From: Rhizobium leucaenae USDA 9039
GTDB lineage: Bacteria; Pseudomonadota; Alphaproteobacteria; Rhizobiales; Rhizobiaceae
Direction: 5' to 3'
Assembly (NCBI RefSeq): GCF_000426285.1
Contig: NZ_AUFB01000020.1
Coordinates: 45,603-109,602, forward strand
DNA length: 64,000 bases
Part shown: positions 34,875 through 41,691 of the stretch, piece after piece
Layout: each line of letters opens with the position of its first letter
Position numbering within the stretch: the stretch's first letter is position 1
Position numbers and translations under genes: made by a program
Notes under the pieces: generated by a model
Databases searched by the model: none
The model's input: only the letters and a program-made list of their open reading frames with translations
What the model was told of the DNA's origin: nothing

Positions 34875-35918
34875 ATGACTGAACTTGGAATTCGGCCTCT
34901 CGGTAAAAGCAAAGTACAGGTGACTTCGCTGGGGCTGGGCACCGTGCCGCTCTCTGGCTTCAACGCCGATGTCTCCTACGATGAATTCGAAGCTACCATC
35001 CTCGCTGGCTACGCGGCGGGAATACGCTACTTCGATTGCGCACCGATGTACGGCTTTGGCAAATCCGAGCATTATCTCGGTCACGTCCTCCGGGCGAACA
35101 AGCTCCGCGAAAACGTGGTGGTGAGTACCAAGGTCGGGCGCGTGTTGAAGCCCGCAAGCAGGACGAAGAAGCTCGAGACCGTCTATGGCATCGATTGGAT
35201 CGACCCGCTTCCGTTTCTCGACACCTACGACTACACCTATGACGGCGTGATGCGTGCATTCGAAGACAGCCAACAGCGTCTGGGGCTTGACTATATCGAC
35301 GTTCTTCTGGTTCACGACGTTGGACGTGCCTGGCACGGGGACGAAAGCGAGTTCTACTGGGATCAACTCCGTGCCTCCGGTTATAAGGCACTCGACGAGC
35401 TTCGATCCTGCGGCGCCGTCTCAGCCATCGGTCTCGGGGTCAACGAAACGGAATCCGTCGTCGGTGTCGCGCGTGAATTTCCGATCGACTGCTCGCTGAT
35501 CGCCGGCCGATACACGCTCTTGAACCATGCTCCTCTTGAGGCTGCGTTCGACGAGTTGCTCCAGCGGAACGTATCCGTGATCGCGGGAGGTATCTTCAAC
35601 TCAGGGATCCTGGCGACTGGAGTTGGCGGCGCCACCGCCACGTACGATTACGGCAAGGTTCCGACCGCCGTCGTCGAAAAGGTGAAGGCCATCGAAAACA
35701 TCTGCTCAAGATATTCGGTGAGCCTGCCTGCAGCTGCGATGCAGTTCGTCTACGCGCATCCCGCCGTAGCCACTCTCGTCATGGGCGCGAAGAACCAATT
35801 CGAAGTTGCCCAGAACGTCAACGCTATCAACGAGGCGATTCCCCCAGCGTTCTGGAATGATTTGAAAGAGGCAAACCTTCTCCCGCCGAACGCTCCGTTG
35901 CCGACGACTGGCCGATAA
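34875..35918 (+). CDS. Aldo/keto reductase, aldose-1-dehydrogenase-like (paralogue B)
   Basis: A 347-residue AKR with FDCAPMYG, VSTKVGR and LLVHDV giving the Asp-Tyr-Lys-His set. It is clearly a paralogue of 30160-31194. In family terms it would oxidise an aldose to an aldonolactone. The next two genes follow by overlap, and the last one encodes a metallo-beta-lactamase-fold hydrolase that could open such a lactone. Operator site 4 stands in front of it. The start follows AAGGATGAACAC. Confidence 0.9.
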   Translation: MTELGIRPLGKSKVQVTSLGLGTVPLSGFNADVSYDEFEATILAGYAAGIRYFDCAPMYGFGKSEHYLGHVLRANKLRENVVVSTKVGRVLKPASRTKKLETVYGIDWIDPLPFLDTYDYTYDGVMRAFEDSQQRLGLDYIDVLLVHDVGRAWHGDESEFYWDQLRASGYKALDELRSCGAVSAIGLGVNETESVVGVAREFPIDCSLIAGRYTLLNHAPLEAAFDELLQRNVSVIAGGIFNSGILATGVGGATATYDYGKVPTAVVEKVKAIENICSRYSVSLPAAAMQFVYAHPAVATLVMGAKNQFEVAQNVNAINEAIPPAFWNDLKEANLLPPNAPLPTTGR

Positions 35919-36418
35919 TGACCAGCGGTACGGTCCGCCGCAACTTCAAATGTGATGCGATCGTCGATCCTGTCGCGTTGAGCGAGGCGCGCGCAGGCTT
36001 CGAAGCGCTGGTACGGACATATGGCGAGCTCATCGCGGTGTACTCGTTCATGCATTTCGCGTCGAGGGAGAAGACTATGCGCCTCCTGGCTGGCGAACTC
36101 GCCGATCGCGCCGCCGAGATAAAGCGGTCGATTCGTCACGTGTGGTCCGTCGCACTCGGTTTTACGCGCGATACCCACGCGCTGGTTCATCTCGAAAATA
36201 CCGACCGCCTACTTGTCGAGGTGGATGGGCAGCTTCAACGCGGCGTGTTCGGTTCACCCGCGACGCTGGTGGGTTTGCTTTCAAATGCGACGGCCGAACT
36301 GGATCGTTCGGCCGCTATCCTGGGCACGACGACCTTCGATACGAGCGCATGCTGTGGAGGGTCACTATTTAGACACGGGGAGGAAAACCATGGGAGCACA
36401 TTCGATCTGGGTGCTTGA
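35918..36418 (+). CDS. Unknown protein between aldose dehydrogenase and lactonase-like genes
   Basis: A 166-residue protein that I do not recognise. Its ATG shares a base with the previous stop (TAATG) and its end overlaps the next gene by 29 bp, so it is firmly in the operon. The sequence is mostly amphipathic helix (for example KTMRLLAGELADRAAEIKRS) with no signal peptide and no transmembrane segment. Near the C-terminus is a CCGG motif that might bind a metal. It may be an accessory or chaperone-like subunit of the flanking enzymes. The last residues overlap the next gene's ribosome site, and their importance is doubtful. Confidence 0.6.
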   Translation: MTSGTVRRNFKCDAIVDPVALSEARAGFEALVRTYGELIAVYSFMHFASREKTMRLLAGELADRAAEIKRSIRHVWSVALGFTRDTHALVHLENTDRLLVEVDGQLQRGVFGSPATLVGLLSNATAELDRSAAILGTTTFDTSACCGGSLFRHGEENHGSTFDLGA

Positions 36419-37256
36419 ATACTCACGCAGCCCGGTGCACCCGGTCAGCGGAGTGTTTTATGGCGCCCACAATCAAGGCACGATGAACCTGCCGTTCGCC
36501 TACATTCTCATTAAGACAGGAGACGCCGTGGTATTGGTCGACGTCGGGCATGACGCCGCGGATTTCGGAGGCCAAATCGCCCACTCAATCGGCGTCACCG
36601 GATGGACACCTCCGGACATCGTTCTCGGGGAATGCGGGATAAGACCCGCAGACGTCACGCATGTCATCCTCACGCACGCGCACTTCGATCACATCGGCGG
36701 CCTCAAGTTCTTTCCAAATGCGAAAATTTTCATTCAGAAAAAGGAATTGGAATCCTGGATGTGGATTTTGGCAAACGGTCGCCGCTTCCGTTCATTGCAG
36801 GCGGGATTGAACCCGGCGGACATCCTCTATTTAACCAAGGCGAATATCGAAGGCCGGCTGGAGTTGGTGGAGGGGGAACGTGAGAATTTGGTGCCCGGCA
36901 TTCATGTCTATCCCGCCTTCGACACTCATACGGCAGGGTCGCAATATGTGGTGGTCGAGACCGGTGATGGAGCCGACAAGTATGTCTTGTCTGGCGATGT
37001 CGTCTATACCTACAGCAATCTTACGGGCGGGGACGCAAATGACCCCTGCTTCGTACCTCCCGGCCTCGCCAATGGCAGCCAGACACGCCTGATCGAGTCC
37101 GCCGATGAGATGCTCAAAATCGTCGGCATGGACGAACGCCGCATCGTTCCCATGCACGAGGAAAAGTTGTCAGAAATCTATCCATCACGCGTGACCGATC
37201 GCGAGCTCACGCTCGTCGAGATATGTTTGGCCGACGGAGAGCGGTCCAGAGTGTGA
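36390..37256 (+). CDS. Metallo-beta-lactamase-fold hydrolase, lactonase-like
   Basis: A 288-residue MBL-fold protein. The zinc motif is THAHFDHIGG (HxHxDH) near residue 102, with later ligands in PAFDTHTAGSQ, VLSGDVVY and the final PMHE. The overall order fits the AiiA/AttM-type lactonase group. The ATG at 36390 follows GGGAGGAAAACC; a longer frame runs back inside the preceding gene and is rejected. In this operon, opening of an aldonolactone made by the aldose dehydrogenase is the most economical role. A homoserine-lactone or unrelated substrate cannot be excluded. Confidence 0.88.
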   Translation: MGAHSIWVLEYSRSPVHPVSGVFYGAHNQGTMNLPFAYILIKTGDAVVLVDVGHDAADFGGQIAHSIGVTGWTPPDIVLGECGIRPADVTHVILTHAHFDHIGGLKFFPNAKIFIQKKELESWMWILANGRRFRSLQAGLNPADILYLTKANIEGRLELVEGERENLVPGIHVYPAFDTHTAGSQYVVVETGDGADKYVLSGDVVYTYSNLTGGDANDPCFVPPGLANGSQTRLIESADEMLKIVGMDERRIVPMHEEKLSEIYPSRVTDRELTLVEICLADGERSRV

Positions 37257-37322
37257 CCGATCAGGTCCGCTAACGCGAAGCCACTCAGTTCACAATCGTC
37301 CTCCCAGACGATGCGCAGAGGG

Positions 37323-37354
37323 AAAGGCCGGGTGTCGATGACCCCGGCCTTTTT
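37323..37354. terminator. Bidirectional intrinsic terminator
   Basis: AAAGGCCGGG pairs with CCCGGCCTTT around a 10-base loop and is followed by T's (37350-37354). The A-run on the other side serves the minus strand. It lies between the convergent lactonase-like and pntB genes. Confidence 0.85.
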
Positions 37355-37374
37355 CCAATTTCACTTCTTCACAT

Positions 37375-38748
37375 CTACCTGAGCAAAGGGATTAGCTGGC
37401 TGACGGAGTTCTTCGCGTCGCCATAGAACATTCGGGTGTTCTCCCTGAAGAACAGAGGATTCTCGATCCCCGAATATCCGGTACCCTGTCCACGCTTCGA
37501 TACGAACACCTGCCTCGCTTTCCATACCTCGAGAACAGGCATGCCGGCGATCGGCGAGTTCGGGTCATCCTGCGCCGCCGGGTTCACGATGTCATTCGAG
37601 CCGATGACAATGACGACGTCCGTCTCCGGGAAGTCGTCGTTTATTTCGTCCATTTCGATGACGATGTCGTAAGGCACCTTTGCCTCGGCAAGGAGCACAT
37701 TCATATGGCCAGGCAATCGACCCGCCACAGGATGAATCGCGAAGCGCACGGTCTTGCCGGCGGCGCGCAGCTTGCGCGTCAGTTCCGATACCGCAGCTTG
37801 CGCCTGAGCCACAGCCATTCCGTAACCGGGTACAATCACCACGCTCTGCGCGTCGTTGAGCGCGGCGGCCACCCCGTCGCCGTCGATTGCGATCTGCTCG
37901 CCTGTGATTTCCATCTGCGGTCCAGCGGAGTTGCCGAAACCACCAAGTATGACCGAGAGGAAGCTGCGGTTCATGGCCTTGCACATGATGTAGGACAGGA
38001 TCGCGCCCGACGATCCGACGAGGGCTCCGGTCACAATGAGCAAATCGTTGCCGAGCAGGAAGCCCGTGGCCGCCGCTGCCCAGCCGGAATAGGAGTTCAG
38101 CATCGACACTACGACGGGCATGTCGGCACCGCCGATCGCCATGACCAGATGTGCTCCGAGAAGAAACGCGATCAAAGCCATCAGATATAGCGTCCATGAT
38201 CCCGCGTCGATCATGTAGAGGATCATCAACGAGAGCGAGATGACAATCATGGCCGCGTTGCACAGGTGGCGGCCGGGCAGGATCAGCGCCTTGCCGCCGA
38301 CCCGTCCAGAAAGCTTTCCATAGGCAACAATCGATCCTGTGAACGTGACCGCTCCTATGAAGACCCCGATATAAATCTCGGCTTCATGAATGACTTGCTC
38401 GCCCGCAGTTGCGAACGTGTGCGCGGTGAGATCGGAATTGATGCCTATCAGCACCGCGGCGAGGCCCACAAAACTGTGCAGCGCCGCCACCAACTGCGGC
38501 ATCCCCGTCATCTCGACGCGCTTTGCCAAGACTGTACCAAGGATCGCACCGACGACCAGAGCAAATCCGAGTGTCCCGGACAGCCCGACACCGGGGGCGA
38601 AAACGGTGGCTACGATCGCGATGCCCATGCCCGTGATGCCGTACCAGACGGCACGCTTGGCGCTCTCCTGACCGGAGAGTCCGCCGAGCGCGAGAATGAA
38701 GAGGACTGATGCCGCGATGTAGGCGGCGGTTTGAATTCCGTTGGTCAT
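37375..38748 (-). CDS. pntB: NAD(P) transhydrogenase beta subunit
   Basis: A 457-residue membrane protein. The N-terminal half has about nine transmembrane helices. The C-terminal NADP-binding domain III shows VIVPGYGMAVAQAQAAV and later VIVIGSNDIVNPAAQ, with GMPVLEVWKA and KRGQGTGYSGIENPLF near the end. With PntA it couples proton entry to hydride transfer from NADH to NADP. It lies 13 bp downstream of pntA. Placement next to an island full of dehydrogenases suggests it balances NADH and NADPH from sugar oxidation. The membrane location is the inner membrane. Confidence 0.96.
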   Translation of the reverse strand: MTNGIQTAAYIAASVLFILALGGLSGQESAKRAVWYGITGMGIAIVATVFAPGVGLSGTLGFALVVGAILGTVLAKRVEMTGMPQLVAALHSFVGLAAVLIGINSDLTAHTFATAGEQVIHEAEIYIGVFIGAVTFTGSIVAYGKLSGRVGGKALILPGRHLCNAAMIVISLSLMILYMIDAGSWTLYLMALIAFLLGAHLVMAIGGADMPVVVSMLNSYSGWAAAATGFLLGNDLLIVTGALVGSSGAILSYIMCKAMNRSFLSVILGGFGNSAGPQMEITGEQIAIDGDGVAAALNDAQSVVIVPGYGMAVAQAQAAVSELTRKLRAAGKTVRFAIHPVAGRLPGHMNVLLAEAKVPYDIVIEMDEINDDFPETDVVIVIGSNDIVNPAAQDDPNSPIAGMPVLEVWKARQVFVSKRGQGTGYSGIENPLFFRENTRMFYGDAKNSVSQLIPLLR

Positions 38749-38761
38749 AGGAGCCTCCCGC

Positions 38762-40333
38762 TCAGGATTTTTGAAACATCATCAGCATGCGTCGGGTCAC
38801 CATGAACCCGCCGACGATGTTGATGGTCGCGATCAAGACCGACAGGCTCCCGAGCAACGGCACCAGCCAGCCGGGGGAACCTATCTGCAAAAGAGCACCG
38901 AGCACGACGATCCCGGAGATCGCGTTGGTGATTGCCATCAATGGCGTGTGGAGGGAATGGCTCACTCCCCAGATCACCTGGAAGCCGACGAAGCACGCAA
39001 GGACGAACACGATAAAATGCGCCATGAAAGCAGGCGGCGCGTAGGCGCCGACCAGTGCCATAAGGAACCCTCCCGCTAAGAGCAGGCCGACCTGCGTGCG
39101 TGTAGCAGAGCGAAAGGACGCGCTTTCAGCAGCGCGTTTTTCCTCGAGCGTGAGTTCCCGTGTCTTCTCCTTGGGCTTCTGCGCGGCAATCGCCTGCACC
39201 TTGGGCGGCGGTGGAGGGAAGGTGATGTCACCCCGAAACGTCACAGTTGCGCCGCGGATAACATCGTCGTCCATGCTGTGAACGATCACTCCATCCTTGC
39301 GCGGAGTAAGGTCGGCGATCATGTGCCGGATGTTGGTGGAATAAAGCAACGATGACTGGGCTGCCATCCTGCTCGGATAGTCCGTATAGCCGACAATTGT
39401 CACACCGTTGTCCGACACCACCTTCTGATTGGCGACCGTGAGCTCGCAGTTTCCACCGCGTTCCGCAGCGAGATCGACAATGACGGATCCTTGTTTCATC
39501 GCCGCGACCATGTCTGCCAACCAAAGTCTCGGAGCATCGCGGCCCGGTATCAAAGCGGTCGTGATGACGATGTCGATCTCCGGAGCAAGCTCGCGGAACT
39601 TGGAGAGCTGCTTCTCGCGGAACTCCGGCGACGAGGGTGCCGCATATCCGCCCGTCGCTGCGCCGTCGGTCTGTGCGTCAAAGTCAAGATAGACGAACTG
39701 AGCTCCCATCGATTCGATCTGTTCGGCCACCTCAGGCCGGACATCGAAGGCGTAGGTGATCGCGCCGAGGCTGACGCTGATGCCGGTCGCCGCCAACCCC
39801 GCCACGCCGGCGCCGATGATCAGCACCTTTGCCGGCGGTACTTTGCCAGCCGCGGTGATCTGCCCGGTGAAGAAGCGGCCGAAATTCGTACCGGCTTCGA
39901 TGACAGCCCGGTAGCCAGCGATATTCGCCATGGAGGACAGAGCATCCATCTTCTGTGCGCGGCTGATGCGCGGCACCATGTCCATGGCAATGACGTTCGC
40001 GCCGGAAGCTCTTGCGCGTTCGAGCAACTTTTGGTTTGCCGCGGGACAAAAGAACGAGATCAGGGTCTGCCCAGGCGAAAGCAAAGCAACTTCATCATCG
40101 GACGGCGGGCGGACCTTGATGATCACGTCGGCGGCCGCAACAAGCGCCTGCGCGCTCTCGACGATCGCGACGCCTGCCGCACGGTACGCGTCGTCTGAGA
40201 TGCCAGCCCTAATCCCGGCGCCCGTCTCGACAATCGGCTCGTGTCCAAGTTTTTGAAGTTGCCGTGCGGAGTCCGGCGTCAATGCGACGCGCGCCTCACC
40301 GTCCAACCGCTCACGCAGTGCTCCTATCTTCAT
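38762..40333 (-). CDS. pntA: NAD(P) transhydrogenase alpha subunit (single-chain type)
   Basis: A 523-residue subunit of the E. coli-like fused type. Domain I (residues 1 to about 380) binds NAD: VLIIGAGVAGLAA, with RPEVAEQIESMGAQF and the mobile loop region near NIRHMIADL. The C-terminal part has four hydrophobic helices. Many alphaproteobacteria split this subunit in two, so the fused form is worth noting. The start follows GGAGGGATTTTGA. The gene is divergent from the deoR-type gene, with a 235-bp intergenic region. Confidence 0.95.
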   Translation of the reverse strand: MKIGALRERLDGEARVALTPDSARQLQKLGHEPIVETGAGIRAGISDDAYRAAGVAIVESAQALVAAADVIIKVRPPSDDEVALLSPGQTLISFFCPAANQKLLERARASGANVIAMDMVPRISRAQKMDALSSMANIAGYRAVIEAGTNFGRFFTGQITAAGKVPPAKVLIIGAGVAGLAATGISVSLGAITYAFDVRPEVAEQIESMGAQFVYLDFDAQTDGAATGGYAAPSSPEFREKQLSKFRELAPEIDIVITTALIPGRDAPRLWLADMVAAMKQGSVIVDLAAERGGNCELTVANQKVVSDNGVTIVGYTDYPSRMAAQSSLLYSTNIRHMIADLTPRKDGVIVHSMDDDVIRGATVTFRGDITFPPPPPKVQAIAAQKPKEKTRELTLEEKRAAESASFRSATRTQVGLLLAGGFLMALVGAYAPPAFMAHFIVFVLACFVGFQVIWGVSHSLHTPLMAITNAISGIVVLGALLQIGSPGWLVPLLGSLSVLIATINIVGGFMVTRRMLMMFQKS

Positions 40334-40461
40334 TCAAAATCCCTCCTGTTCCAAACAGTGCCTCAGCGCTTCCAAGCGACAATCTTCTGCGCGGCTGGGT
40401 CGGATGATGGCGGCCAATCCTCGCTCGCAGCCGGCACCTCAATAACATTAAGCGGGGGGCT

Positions 40462-40490
40462 TCACAAGAAAATCAAACAAAATCACACAA
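40462..40490. promoter_or_regulatory. AT-rich repeat region in front of the DeoR gene
   Basis: This segment between the divergent pntA and deoR-type genes holds AAAATCAAAC and AAAATCACAC, 10 bp apart, with TCACAA at its left end. The same TTGTGATT-type word recurs before the transketolase operon. DeoR-family proteins often bind such direct repeats, so autoregulation is possible. Confidence 0.35.
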
Positions 40491-40568
40491 AAGTACGTGA
40501 TTATGTTATTTTGTATTGTGGCGATCTTGATGTTAAAGGTTCGGGTTCATCGCGTCGGAGGACTGAAA

Positions 40569-41342
40569 ATGAAGAGAGATGATCGGAGGCAGGCCATCAT
40601 GGATCTGTTGGTCGAACAGAGAATGGTGGACCTGGACGACCTATCCGATCGATTTGCAGTATCCAAGATGACTATTCACCGAGATCTGGACGATCTTGAG
40701 CAGGCGGGCATGCTCCGAAAAATTCGTGGCGGGGCGACGATTGAGGCAGGAGGCCAATTCGAAAGCGATTTTCGGTTCCGGCAGCAGCAGGAGGGCGATG
40801 CCAAACGCCGCATGGCCGAAGCGGCTCTCGAACTCATCGACCCCGGAATGACGGTCATGATCAACGATGGGTCAATGGCGTCGGTGCTCGGCGAAATGCT
40901 ACCGCAGAAAAGGCCGCTGACGGTGATCACCAATAATGCCGCGGTGATCGACCGGCTCAAGACGGAATCGGGCGTCAACCTGATCGCAGTCGGCGGAAGC
41001 TATTCGATGAAGTTCAACGGTTTTTTCGGCGTTGTCGCCGAAGAAACCCTGTCGCGCCTTAGCGCCGACATCGCCTTCATATCTACGCCAGCCGTTTCAG
41101 GTGCGCGTGTTTATCACATGGATGACAACGTGATCCGCTCGAAACGAGCAATGATCGCAAGCGCTGCGCGTCGGTGCCTACTGGTGAACCACAAGCGTTT
41201 CAATCACACTGCTCTTCATGTCCTGGCCACTGTCGACGAATTCGAAGTCATCATCACTGACCAAGAACCGCCGGACGGCGCCCGCGTGGCGTTAGAGCGA
41301 GCCAACGTGCCACTTCGCGTGGCATCACTCGAGAGCGAGTAA
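40569..41342 (+). CDS. DeoR-family regulator
   Basis: A 257-residue repressor with the DeoR helix-turn-helix (VDLDDLSDRFAVSKMTIHRDL) and the following GMLRKIRGGA. The sugar-phosphate-binding DeoRC domain shows VMINDGSMASVLGEML and LTVITNNAAVIDRL. The start ATG 40569 follows GGAGGACTGAAA; an earlier frame start lies in AT-rich non-coding DNA. DeoR-type repressors respond to phosphorylated sugars, so it may sense an erythrose or erythrulose phosphate from the island. Targets are not proven; see the TTGTGA repeats at 16748-16816. Confidence 0.92.
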   Translation: MKRDDRRQAIMDLLVEQRMVDLDDLSDRFAVSKMTIHRDLDDLEQAGMLRKIRGGATIEAGGQFESDFRFRQQQEGDAKRRMAEAALELIDPGMTVMINDGSMASVLGEMLPQKRPLTVITNNAAVIDRLKTESGVNLIAVGGSYSMKFNGFFGVVAEETLSRLSADIAFISTPAVSGARVYHMDDNVIRSKRAMIASAARRCLLVNHKRFNHTALHVLATVDEFEVIITDQEPPDGARVALERANVPLRVASLESE

Positions 41343-41691
41343 ATATTCGGCGAACGACCTTTCGAATAAGGCGGGCAATGAAGCCGCTGAAATCTAGTCA
41401 GCCCCGTCGATGGCCCCGACCTTTGTCACGGCGAATGCTGGCACACACTGAGCCGTTGCGAAACTCCGCAATTGGGTAACCGCACTTGGTGATCCGGCTC
41501 ACCGGACCCGAGCTTGAGCCATTGGCTTTAGTCCTTCATTGCATTCCGAGGGGAAGCGGGCGTCCTCGTCTGCATGTTCGCTGGGCCACATACATCGCCG
41601 GGCAAACCGATTTAACCACGAATTAAAGGTATTAGGTATAAGGTTATACCTTACGTTAGTTTAAAAAGATTCGTCAGTCGCGGAGGGGATA
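41343..41691. other. Intergenic region upstream of the chemoreceptor gene
   Basis: A 349-bp stretch without a gene. Its last 60 bp carry operator site 5 and an AT-rich segment. I see no good terminator for the DeoR gene. Confidence 0.5.
41635..41650. promoter_or_regulatory. GntR operator, site 5 (chemoreceptor gene)
   Basis: GGTATAAGGTTATACC is a perfect pair of 7-bp arms (GGTATAA and TTATACC) around GG, preceded directly by another half-site-like unit GGTATTA at 41628. It lies 41 bp before the start of the chemoreceptor gene. Confidence 0.72.
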
